A stretch of 36,985 nt of DNA from Actinoallomurus sp. (GTDB taxonomy: Bacteria > Actinomycetota > Actinomycetes > Streptosporangiales > Streptosporangiaceae): the NCBI GenBank assembly GCA_025964685.1, contig JAOPYG010000362.1, forward strand, positions 1 through 36,985, written 5' to 3'. Positions 6,674 through 13,312 of the stretch are shown here, one piece after another. The first letter of the stretch is position 1. Each line of letters starts with the position of its first letter. The position numbers and the translations under genes were made by a program. The notes under the pieces are model-generated. The model was given only the letters and a program-made list of their open reading frames with translations, made no database searches and was not told the origin of the DNA.

Positions 6674-7135
6674 GTGGACTACGGCACGATTGAACGAGAG
6701 CTTTACATCGACGCCTCACCAGAGGTGGTCTTCGAGGTGGTCAGCAGTCCGCAACATGTTGCGGAGTGGTGGTCCGACGAGGCGGAGTTCTCGCCGACAC
6801 CCGGTGATCCTGGATGGGTCAGCTTCGGCGATGCCACCGAGGGAGGCAAGCGAGAGCAATTCACCGTTGCCGACGCAGTGCCCTACCGGCGCTTCTCCTT
6901 CCGGTGGACCCATAAGGAAGGGGAGACGGCGTCACCGGGCAACTCCCTTCTCGTCGTCATCGAGCTCGAGCCGTCCGGCAACGGTACCCGCCTGCGCTTC
7001 ACTGAGACTGGGTTCCGCGAACGCGGTTGGGACGAGGCGAGGGCCGCTGCTTGGCATGCCGACCACACCAACGGCTGGGACCTTTTCCTGCCGAGGCTGG
7101 TGGCGCACGCCGAGCGGATCAGTACGGGCACGTGA
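6674..7135 (+). CDS. SRPBCC / AHSA1-type ligand-binding protein
   Basis: The GTG at 6674 is chosen because AAAGGAAAG lies just upstream and the product then begins at the conserved first strand, MDYGTIERELYIDASPEVVF. The 153-residue sequence follows the START/AHSA1 pattern: EVVSSPQHVAEWWSDEAEF, then RFSFRWTHKEGE, LLVVIELEPSGNGTRLRFTE and a C-terminal helix (WHADHTNGWDLFLPRL). Proteins of this fold bind hydrophobic ligands in a helix-grip cavity. The gene overlaps the next by four bases (GTGA). Pairing of an AHSA1-type protein with an ArsR regulator is a frequent bacterial arrangement, in which the ArsR protein represses both genes. The ligand is unknown. Confidence 0.87.
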   Translation: MDYGTIERELYIDASPEVVFEVVSSPQHVAEWWSDEAEFSPTPGDPGWVSFGDATEGGKREQFTVADAVPYRRFSFRWTHKEGETASPGNSLLVVIELEPSGNGTRLRFTETGFRERGWDEARAAAWHADHTNGWDLFLPRLVAHAERISTGT

Positions 7136-7515
7136 GCGTACTGATGGACGACGAGCTGTGGTCGACGATCGGCGACCCGACCCGGCGGCGCATGCTCGAC
7201 CTGCTGCTTGCTGACGGGCGCGGCACTGCCACAAGCCTGAGCGAGCAGCTGCCGGTGACCCGTCAGGCGATTGCCAAGCACCTCGCGGTTCTCGAGCGGG
7301 TCGGCCTGGTACACCCTACGGTCGCTGGCCGGGAGAAGCTGTACCGCGTCGACAAGGCGCAGCTCGGTCTCGCCGTGGTTCAGCTGGCTCAGGTCAGCCA
7401 CGATTGGGACTCTCGTCTCCAGCGCATTCGTCGGATCGCGGAGAGGATCCAACGCGACGGCGGAACGCGGGACGCACCTTCGCCTTCGACGGATTCCGAC
7501 GAAGGCGCTCGATGA
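7132..7515 (+). CDS. ArsR-family transcriptional regulator
   Basis: The GTG at 7132 overlaps the SRPBCC stop codon as GTGA, so translation is probably coupled. The 127-residue protein has the ArsR winged helix: LWSTIGDPTRRRMLDLLLA (about 9-27), then the recognition region TSLSEQLPVTRQAIAKHLAV (34-53) and the wing GLVHPTVAGREKLYRV. The CxC-type metal motif of ArsR/SmtB sensors is missing, so it is not a classical metal sensor. That fits the subgroup linked to SRPBCC genes. The C-terminal ~20 residues are charged and probably disordered. It likely represses its own operon. Confidence 0.87.
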   Translation: MSVLMDDELWSTIGDPTRRRMLDLLLADGRGTATSLSEQLPVTRQAIAKHLAVLERVGLVHPTVAGREKLYRVDKAQLGLAVVQLAQVSHDWDSRLQRIRRIAERIQRDGGTRDAPSPSTDSDEGAR

Positions 7516-7601
7516 GGTTGTGAGGGTCGTTGGCCGCCGCCGGTGTATGGCGCGGCACGGGAGCTAAGGGGCCTTTTGCTAATAGGGACCGTCCTGCGCC
7601 G

Positions 7602-7621
7602 CGCCTTGATCTTCTTGGCGA
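7602..7621. repeat. 20-bp direct repeat, copy 1 (integrase-end sequence)
   Basis: CGCCTTGATCTTCTTGGCGA matches 8211-8230 (CGCCTCGATCTTCTTGGCGA) with one mismatch. On the minus strand both copies encode an AKKI(K/E)A segment like the last residues of the integrase remnant at 8205. The two copies flank the YqeY-like gene. This may be a second integrase-end fragment or an attachment-site duplication. Confidence 0.55.
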
Positions 7622-7801
7622 TGCACGCTGGCACGGCGGCGTGCGACGTTCGCGCCGCTTGGATGCCCTGGCACCTCGGTGGCCGGACCCGAGCCCCCCA
7701 CTTCGGTTGGTCTGAGTGGATGGGCTCAGGTGCTAGTCCCGTTTTGGGGCTGGCCAACAATTCGATGGGGATTCGCAGGCAAGCCAAGTAGGGTCACTGC
7801 C

Positions 7802-8185
7802 GTGTCGAACGATGCTGCCCAGACCCAGCCTCCCACGAGACCTTCATTGCGCCGGCGGTTGCGTAACGCGCTCGTTGCCGCGATGAAGGAACGCGATCGC
7901 GTTGCAGTCACCGTGCTGCGCTCGACGCTGGCTGCGATCGACAATGCAGAGGCCGTCGATGCCACGGCGCCGGCAGGCGGGTCTTCGGCGATCGAGTCGT
8001 CTCCCGTCGGTATCGGCGTAGCGGAAGTTGAGCGACGCGCTCTGTCCGACGAGGACATCGCCCAGATCGTGCGTTCTGAAGTGGCGGACCGCGAGGCCGC
8101 CGCTCTGGATTACGACCGTGCAGGGCGACCGGAACGCGCAGAAGCCCTGCGCGCTGAAGTCCAGGCGCTCTCGTCCCACCTGTGA
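7802..8185 (+). CDS. GatB/YqeY domain protein
   Basis: A 127-residue protein from a GTG at 7802, with only a weak upstream GTAGGG. It shows the YqeY pattern: LRRRLRNALVAAMKERDRVA at the N-terminus, a central VTVLRSTLAAIDNAEAV, and a C-terminal helical segment, LSDEDIAQIVRSEVADREAA then YDRAGRPERAEALRAEVQAL. YqeY shares its fold with the tRNA-binding tail of GatB, but its cellular role is not established. The family is usually about 150 residues; this one stops after the first C-terminal helices and so lacks part of the usual tail. It lies between two integrase-like direct repeats, so it may have been carried or rearranged with the element. Confidence 0.68.
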   Translation: MSNDAAQTQPPTRPSLRRRLRNALVAAMKERDRVAVTVLRSTLAAIDNAEAVDATAPAGGSSAIESSPVGIGVAEVERRALSDEDIAQIVRSEVADREAAALDYDRAGRPERAEALRAEVQALSSHL

Positions 8186-8204
8186 CGAGCACGCTCCTTG
8201 CTTC

Positions 8205-8315
8205 CTACGCCGCCTCGATCTTCTTGGCGAAGATACCGGCCGCCTCCGCGAGCTGTTCGTTGATCACGTGTGCGTAGACCCGGAGGGTGATGAACGGGTC
8301 GGCCGCGCGGCCCAC
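8205..8315 (-). pseudogene. Tyrosine integrase C-terminal remnant
   Basis: The minus strand reads DPFITLRVYAHVINEQLAEA, then AGIFAKKIEAA and TAG. This is the classical end of actinomycete tyrosine recombinases, where (L)GHxxPxITLRVYAHV carries the catalytic tyrosine and is followed by an amphipathic tail. The catalytic Tyr of ITLRVYAHVI is present, but everything upstream (Arg and His-x-x-Arg boxes, SAM-like domain) is gone and the sequence becomes unrelated past about 8315. It is the clearest sign that a site-specific integrating element once occupied this region. Confidence 0.72.
8211..8230. repeat. 20-bp direct repeat, copy 2
   Basis: This partner of 7602-7621 lies inside the integrase remnant, 609 bp away in the same orientation. 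See the first copy for the match. Confidence 0.55.
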
Positions 8316-8856
8316 ACCGGACCGGGCCTACGACGGGGCGGCTCTGCCAGCGGTTACCTGCCTAGACAGAGACGCCGCAGCGTGCGCTTAGCCAGGCCGC
8401 CATCTCGCCGATTTGTCATTCCGATACATGCTTACGCTACCCTCGCGAATAGATGCTTATCCTTCATGGACCCTGCCGCCTTGAACTCCACGTTACGTTG
8501 CTCGTGGTTGGCGGCCAGCAATTCTGCCAATTCCTCACTGCTTATCATCGTGAGCATACTCATTCGCTTGAGTGGCTATCATGGATCGCTGCTGATGTAC
8601 TGACGCTCGGCTTTCGGGGGATGGCTTGGAATAGCGCTACAGGGGTAAGACACCTGCTCACAATCGTCCAGAACTCCGCAACTTCACCGCAGCGGTCGGC
8701 GGGCCGAGCCGTCGGCTCTAGAGAGATAGGTCGGCGCGTGTTGAATGATCGCTTCAACGGAAGTTTCTGGATCATTTAAATACACTTGATTAACCTGTGT
8801 GAAGAGCTACCGGTTTACAAGCTGAAGCTGGTCTACTGCCCGATCACCACATCTGG
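8316..8856. other. Lower-GC stretch without a supported gene
   Basis: About 540 bp that is visibly richer in A/T than the rest, including ATCATTTAAATACACTTGAT near 8769. The longest frame (8453-8779) has poor codon bias and no motif. A short plus-strand frame around 8791-8877 reads like coding sequence (EELPVYKLKLVYCPI) but has no start signal. I read the stretch as decayed foreign DNA. Confidence 0.5.
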
Positions 8857-9042
8857 TCAAACGTCGACATTGTAATGGCCGCGCCATTCCTCGGCCCGGA
8901 CGAACCCACCGAACGATTCGCCTTCGCTCTGCGTGGGCTGGGGAGGGCTCCACGAGGCAAGGTTACGTTCCTCGAATAACGCACCGTCGGTCTTCACCGT
9001 GCAGAGCATGTTCCAAGCCAGGTTCATGCACCGCGCCATCAT
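8857..9042 (-). CDS. Hypothetical protein (61 aa), possible gene remnant
   Basis: The frame starts at an ATGATG pair and reads MMARCMNLAWNMLCTVKTDG, then ALFEERNLASWSPPQPTQ, GGFVRAEEWRGHYNVDV and TGA. Codon usage is more gene-like than in the surrounding sequence, and the Trp/Glu/Asn-rich end looks constrained. Only a weak AGGTGG precedes the start. No family is recognised. It may be a small intact gene or the 3' part of a larger one. Confidence 0.4.
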   Translation of the reverse strand: MMARCMNLAWNMLCTVKTDGALFEERNLASWSPPQPTQSEGESFGGFVRAEEWRGHYNVDV

Positions 9043-9566
9043 GGTCCACCTGCGCAAAGTGACCGCCCTGCTAGAAGGCCATGGCCGAAACTCGCTCTGG
9101 TCATGCTGGCCAAGATCGCGGGTTAAAACGCCATCCTCGCCGCATGGACTGCGTGAGACCTGGGTGAGCGCATCCGCTCAGCCCGCATGGATCGGATCGT
9201 GGAACTGGCCGCGAGAGGGGCTGGCGCCCCTTTCCCGGTCCCATCACGGAGTACGCGGACTGAGCCAGACCAACACCGTCAGCACGGGCGGACGTACGGT
9301 GACCCTGGCCGCCAACGGCCCTGCCGAGTCGCTGGACGCCGCAAAGGACTAGGAGAACGTCGTGGACGCGGCGATGTGTGACTGACACCGTCGCTTCCGG
9401 CCGGCGGCGAGAAGATCCGCGCGGCCGAGAAATACGGACGTCTGCGACTGTCGTTTCTGGGCGGCACCCCTGATTTCAGGGATGGTGGCGAAGGCCAAAC
9501 ACGCTTACCGTCGGTGCTTTCGATGGAATTCGTCAGCCGACCTTCCCCGCGGAGACGAGAAGATCT
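9043..9566. other. Intergenic stretch, no supported gene
   Basis: About 520 bp with only short, interrupted frames and no convincing start sites. Fragments such as GRTVTLAANGPAESLDAAKD on the plus strand look coding-like but could not be tied to any family. It is probably decayed sequence at the edge of the element. Confidence 0.4.
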
Positions 9567-9854
9567 ATGCCTGAGTACGAAGTGGTGTTCGCTATGGCGG
9601 TTCGCGAATATCTTCGCGAGCTTCCCGCCGACGAGCGGAGCACTATCGTCGAGTGTCTGTACCGCGAGTTACCGCTCAAAGATGACCAGGTTATCTACCT
9701 CCACGAACCCCAAAATTGCCGCATGAGGCCGCTCGGCGCGGGATATGCCATCGTGTTCCGGCCGCTCGAAGCCGCCGAGCGCGACCGGTGCCGGATCGAC
9801 AACGGTTACTTCGTCATGGATCTACGTCCCATCTGGAGAGGCTATCCCGACTGA
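9567..9854 (+). CDS. RelE/ParE-like small protein, no adjacent antitoxin
   Basis: A 95-residue protein from ATG 9567 with GAGAAG upstream. Its order of elements resembles RelE/ParE-type ribonuclease or gyrase toxins: an N-terminal strand and helix (MPEYEVVFAMAVREYLREL, then PADERSTIVECLYREL), a central strand (QVIYLHEP), the RMRPLGAGYAIVFRPL strand pair and a C-terminal strand (YFVMDLRPIWRGYP). No classical antitoxin gene is adjacent, but two Phd-like modules occur in the fusion protein at 10675-12291. Its stop overlaps the end of the convergent membrane-protein gene by 13 bp. The toxin assignment is from overall shape and is uncertain. Confidence 0.5.
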   Translation: MPEYEVVFAMAVREYLRELPADERSTIVECLYRELPLKDDQVIYLHEPQNCRMRPLGAGYAIVFRPLEAAERDRCRIDNGYFVMDLRPIWRGYPD

Positions 9855-10552
9855 ATTGGCGGTGTGACGTACTGAACCTGGACACGTGTCGGCTTCTCCT
9901 CTCTCGGGGGGTTGGTGGCGTAGGCGAATACTGTTGCGCTGACGGCGACCGCGACTGCGGCGATGCCGATCCTGGTACGCATTGCCCGGAAGAGACCGAG
10001 GGTGTAGTGGTAGTTCGCGTATTGGACCGCGTCGCGTGCGGCCAGGCGTAGTGTGGCGGCCTGCTCGACGGCTGTAGCGTGCGCCTTCGACTTCGGTCTG
10101 GACCGCCAGATCGCCTCGTCGGCCCGGCGTAGCAGCCCGTGTAAACGCTCGATGTCCGGGGCGGCATAGCCGTAGAGCTCGTGACGGGAGTACGTCAGTT
10201 CATCCCTGGCCCGGGCGATGTAGCGCGATTTGCGGTCGCCTCTGCCCGGCGGTCGCACGATGGACTCGTCGCTGAAGCTGGCGAGGGTAAGCCACTCGTG
10301 CGTCAGCACGGTGGACGCCGTCCTGATCATGAAACCGACCGATGTGAGGGCTACCACAACCGCGACCAGGGCCACGGAGAAGCGCCAGGAGGAGACGGGA
10401 AGCTCCCCCATGCCCGTCAATTGCAGGCCGGCGACCAGGATTCCGCCGACTCCGGCGAACGCGGCGGTCAGCCACTTCGCCGTCGACCGCAGCACATCGA
10501 GCTGGGCCGCGTATCCGCCGGTCGTCTCTCCCCCCACCGCTGGAGGCGCCAT
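9842..10552 (-). CDS. Three-helix membrane protein divergent from Phd-ROK fusion
   Basis: A 236-residue protein. The ATG at 10552 is chosen because GGGAAG lies upstream; the longer frame would run through the divergent promoter. Predicted membrane helices lie at about 27-47 (WLTAAFAGVGGILVAGLQLT), 57-77 (RFSVALVAVVVALTSVGFMI) and 194-213 (IGIAAVAVAVSATVFAYA). Between helices 2 and 3 is a ~115-residue charged helical cytoplasmic region with several Arg/Tyr/His motifs (RYIARARDELTYSRHELYGY). A short Pro-rich tail ends the protein. The layout of a helical hairpin, a cytoplasmic helical region and a late helix recalls membrane effectors in bacterial conflict systems, but I cannot place it in a named family. 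It is divergent from the antitoxin-like fusion, which suggests a functional pair. Confidence 0.75.
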   Translation of the reverse strand: MAPPAVGGETTGGYAAQLDVLRSTAKWLTAAFAGVGGILVAGLQLTGMGELPVSSWRFSVALVAVVVALTSVGFMIRTASTVLTHEWLTLASFSDESIVRPPGRGDRKSRYIARARDELTYSRHELYGYAAPDIERLHGLLRRADEAIWRSRPKSKAHATAVEQAATLRLAARDAVQYANYHYTLGLFRAMRTRIGIAAVAVAVSATVFAYATNPPREEKPTRVQVQYVTPPIQSG

Positions 10553-10570
10553 CCTTGCCACTTCCCTTCT

Positions 10571-10618
10571 GTTGACGGTCGTTGATCTCGTTGACAACTG
10601 TCGACGACATGGTAACCT
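10571..10618 (+). promoter_or_regulatory. Promoter with phased GTTGAY repeats
   Basis: GTTGAC (10571), GTTGAT (10581) and GTTGAC (10590) recur about every 10 bp, one helical turn, which would suit a regulator binding one face. The last copy forms a good -35, TTGACA (10591-10596), with -10 TAACCT (10613-10618) after 16 bp. It would drive the Phd-ROK gene at 10675. The arrangement leaves room for autoregulation by the DNA-binding Phd-like modules. Confidence 0.55.
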
Positions 10619-10674
10619 CAAATTCGTTCGAGAGGCAAGGCGCCGGGCGAGGCGCACCGATTTCAGGAGGTCAC

Positions 10675-12291
10675 ATGCGAACGGCGAGCATTCGGGAGCT
10701 GTCGGGCGACTTAATCACCGAGCTCACATCGCGCGGTGAAAACCTCGGGATCACCAACAAGGGAGCGCTGGCCGGTGTCCTCATACCGTTGACTAAGGAA
10801 ACGGTGCAGCGCATTACCCACCGGGACGCCGCGGGCCTGGCCGCGAGCCTGCAGCAGGCAGAGGCGGAGATGGAGTCAGGCGAGCGGTTGACGACGCTCT
10901 CCGAGCTCGCCGCCGAGTCTGCGACTCAGGGCACTCGTCCCGGATTTTCCCGTGTCGGTATCCGCGAGCTGTCCGGTAAACGTTTGGAACAGGCGGCCCA
11001 GGCTGGCGAGGCTCTCGTCGTGACCAACGGTCGCGTGATGATCGCGCTGGTCATCCCCGTCACGCCGGCCTGGGTGGAACGCCTCATCGAAGGCAGTATC
11101 GCCAGCTTCCTCGGCGGCGATATGCCGGAAGCGCCCTTGTTCGGGGATCAGATGCCGTCATCGGTCGGCGACAGCCGGACCATGCCACACGTGCCTCAAC
11201 GTGCGCCGTTGGTGCGGACGCCCGTTCGGGAGGCCGTCGTCAGGGACATCCTCCACCAGCGCGCAATCGGTATTCGCATCATCGCCGACGCACCCGATGA
11301 GCGCGAACGCCTAGTGGGTGTCGTTACCGATCCCCTCGCGCACATCACCGCAGGTCCCGTCGAACTTCCCCTGGAGAACATCGAGGAAGGCCACGTGTTC
11401 TCCCAGATTCTCACGCTGATCGACCGGCTGACGGGTGAGATCGAAGCCGGCAAGGACCTCATCGGCGTCGGGCTCGAGATCGGCGGGCACGTCCACCAGG
11501 GGCGAGTCGTCTATTCGCCCAACGCGCGCTGGGACCACTTTCCGCTCGCGGACCAGCTGACCGAGAGCCTCGGAATCCCCGTAGTCCTCGAGAACGACGC
11601 GAACGCACTGGCCGTGCACGAACGCTGGTTCCACGGGATCGACGCAGACCGCTTCGCCGTCGTGCTGGTCACGCCCCTCGGAATCGGCTGCGGCCTGGTC
11701 ATCGACGGGCGGGTCTACCGCGGCGTGCAGGGCATGGCCGGCGAGCTCGGCCACGTCCCCGTCGAGTTCGGCACCAGCGAGACGGTGAAGTGCCGGTGCA
11801 TGAACCCCGGTTGCGCCGAAGGGGTGGCGACGCCGCGTGCCATAGAGAACACCCTGCCCGAGTATGGGTTCACGGAGGGCTATGAGCGGGCGCTCGCATC
11901 GAGCCACCTGGACTCGGTGAAGACCGTGTTCGAGCTGGCCGGGGCCGGCCTCGGCCGTGCGGTCTCCAACGTCATCAACCTGCTCAATCCCGAGAAAATC
12001 GTCTTCTATGAGCAGACGGGCCTGCTCGGACAGCCACGGAGTTTCCACATCGAAAGCAATGCTCCCGCCTCGGGAGTGCCACGCATCTACACCGGTGCCA
12101 TGATCGCGGCGATGCGGAAGTACGCGTTCTCCAGCGGCGCCGAGAACTGCCAGTTCATCATCCGGCGGCTGACCGACGAGCACGGTGCCGCAGCCGCAGC
12201 CGCGTCGCTGATCCACCAGACGACGAGGGCCCGCCTATTCGAGGACGCCGAGCCGACCGCTCCGCACCGATCACACGACCTCCGCGGCTAG
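10675..12291 (+). CDS. Phd-Phd-ROK fusion protein
   Basis: The ATG at 10675 follows CAGGAGG. The 538-residue product has three parts. Residues about 1-50 (MRTASIRELSGDLITELTSR, then LGITNKGALAGVLIPLT) and 91-140 (VGIRELSGKRLEQAAQAGEA, then LVVTNGRVMIALVIPVT) both match the Phd/YefM antitoxin fold, whose hallmark is IRELR-xxL..V..GE.xxVTxxGxxVAxLxP. Residues about 185-505 are ROK-like, with LENDANALAV (305-314), TPLGIGCG (333-340), GELGHVPVE (356-364) and the zinc-type CRCMNPGCAE (373-382). The N-terminal DxGGTK phosphate motif of sugar kinases is replaced by AIGIRIIADA, so catalysis is doubtful and a sensor role is more likely. The gene is divergent from a membrane protein. The domain calls are strong; the combined function is inferred. 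Confidence 0.82.
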   Translation: MRTASIRELSGDLITELTSRGENLGITNKGALAGVLIPLTKETVQRITHRDAAGLAASLQQAEAEMESGERLTTLSELAAESATQGTRPGFSRVGIRELSGKRLEQAAQAGEALVVTNGRVMIALVIPVTPAWVERLIEGSIASFLGGDMPEAPLFGDQMPSSVGDSRTMPHVPQRAPLVRTPVREAVVRDILHQRAIGIRIIADAPDERERLVGVVTDPLAHITAGPVELPLENIEEGHVFSQILTLIDRLTGEIEAGKDLIGVGLEIGGHVHQGRVVYSPNARWDHFPLADQLTESLGIPVVLENDANALAVHERWFHGIDADRFAVVLVTPLGIGCGLVIDGRVYRGVQGMAGELGHVPVEFGTSETVKCRCMNPGCAEGVATPRAIENTLPEYGFTEGYERALASSHLDSVKTVFELAGAGLGRAVSNVINLLNPEKIVFYEQTGLLGQPRSFHIESNAPASGVPRIYTGAMIAAMRKYAFSSGAENCQFIIRRLTDEHGAAAAAASLIHQTTRARLFEDAEPTAPHRSHDLRG

Positions 12292-12614
12292 CTTGATCTT
12301 TAATCCGTCTGACGGGAATGGGACAGTGCTGTGACCTGGTGCGTTGTATTTGAGTAAGTGGCTGTTAGGTCCACAGTGTTAGCCCAGGGGGCAACCCCCT
12401 GGAAGCCCCCGATGTGGGGAGCTTCCGCCCCCCACAGCCCCCCGCGGGGTCGGGGTCTCAGTCGAAGGCCGGTTCCGATTCGGGGCCAGCTTTTTCGATG
12501 CGGCGCCATCGGGCTCCTGCACTGGTTCCGCCGCCTACGCATCCGATCCGCGAAGCGTTCATCACCTCGGCTGCGCCATCATCTGCTGGCGACGACTCGA
12601 AACCTTAGGAGTCC
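12292..12614. other. Intergenic stretch containing dispersed repeat copy 1
   Basis: No gene is supported between the Phd-ROK gene and the convergent tetR-type gene. Most of the stretch is the repeat element at 12376-12507. Confidence 0.6.
12376..12507 (+). repeat. Dispersed ~130-bp extragenic element, copy 1
   Basis: This copy shares long blocks with 15022-15140: GTGTTAGCCCA(G/T)GGGGC, ACCCCCTGGAAG, CGCCCCCCACAGCCCCCCGC, GTCGGGGTCTCAGTCGAAGG, CCGGTTCC and TTTTCGATGC. It opens with a CCAGGGGGCAACCCCCTGG hairpin. Compared with copy 2 it has an extra CGATGTGGGGAG-type insertion, and its terminal hairpin is degraded. Both copies have the same orientation and bracket the TetR-SDR-CMD cassette. 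Confidence 0.75.
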
Positions 12615-13187
12615 TCAGTCGAGTTCGGCGGTCGCGGCCCTCAGCGCGTGCAACTCCTGATGTGCGATGTCGGCGAAATCCCGCTGGTTGGTCGGACCGA
12701 CCCAGAGAGTGTGGGCATTGCGGAAGGCGAGGCTGGCGAGCTCGGCGGCAAGGCTCGCGGTCGGGTCCGTCACGCCGCGTTTCCGCAGCGCGTCCGCCAT
12801 GGCCGCGGCGAGGGTGGCACGCTTGAGCAACTCGCGTTCCCGCAGGTCGCTGTTGCCCGCGATGACCGCCTGGCGCTGCTGTACCCACGCGCGCCGTTCC
12901 GGACGGAAGATTGTCGCCGCTGCATCCAGCGCCGCGCCGACCGCGTCGATCGGTGTCGCCGAGTCGGGAGCGCCGGTGATCGCGTCGCCGAAGAGGTGGT
13001 TCAGCGCATCCTGGCCCCCGAACAGCACCTCTCGCTTGTCGGTGAAGTGCCGGAAGAACGTGCTCTTCGCCAGCCCGGCCCGCTCGGCGATCTCTGCCGC
13101 GGTGGTGCTCTCGTAGCCCCGCTCGAGGAACAGCTCAAGCGCGGAACTTGCCAGACGCTCGCGTGCGTTCGGCTCCCATCGGCCCAT
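12615..13187 (-). CDS. TetR/AcrR-family transcriptional regulator
   Basis: A 190-residue regulator. The N-terminal helix-turn-helix is typical: ARERLASSALELFLERGYES, TTAAEIAERAGLAKSTFFRH and FTDKREVLFGG (about 8-60). The all-helical C-terminal part would be the ligand and dimer domain. The gene is divergent from an SDR enzyme gene, and its ATG lies only 13 bp from the edge of a large inverted repeat (13201-13254), the probable operator for both genes. With no clear ribosome binding site in that gap, its message may have a very short leader. It likely represses the SDR-CMD operon until an oxidant or reactive small molecule binds; the effector is inferred from the enzymes. Confidence 0.88.
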   Translation of the reverse strand: MGRWEPNARERLASSALELFLERGYESTTAAEIAERAGLAKSTFFRHFTDKREVLFGGQDALNHLFGDAITGAPDSATPIDAVGAALDAAATIFRPERRAWVQQRQAVIAGNSDLRERELLKRATLAAAMADALRKRGVTDPTASLAAELASLAFRNAHTLWVGPTNQRDFADIAHQELHALRAATAELD

Positions 13188-13200
13188 CTCGGCAGTCTAC

Positions 13201-13254
13201 GTGATGGGACTTGGTCTCATCACCTGTTACGGTGATGAGACCAAGTCCCATCAC
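13201..13254. promoter_or_regulatory. 24+24 bp perfect inverted repeat, double TetR operator
   Basis: Positions 13201-13224 and 13231-13254 are exact inverted copies around the 6-bp centre TGTTAC. Each arm contains ATGGGACTTGGTCTCAT, itself an imperfect palindrome of form ATGRGAC-N3-GTCYCAT, typical of a TetR dimer site. It therefore looks like two operators in mirror arrangement, serving the divergent regulator and enzyme genes. Confidence 0.75.
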
Positions 13255-13312
13255 TGTTCCCATCCGGCTCCTGGTCGGACAGGAACGAACCGAGAGCCAG
13301 GAGGCTTCTCCC

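Noticed and set aside
7389-7787. 132-residue minus-strand frame across the end of the ArsR gene
   Set aside because: Half of it is antisense to the ArsR gene. Only the short AKKIKA-encoding part is meaningful, as a probable integrase-end fragment.
8453-8779. 108-residue plus-strand frame in the low-GC stretch
   Set aside because: No ribosome binding site, no motif and no codon bias; the opposite strand also has an open frame here.
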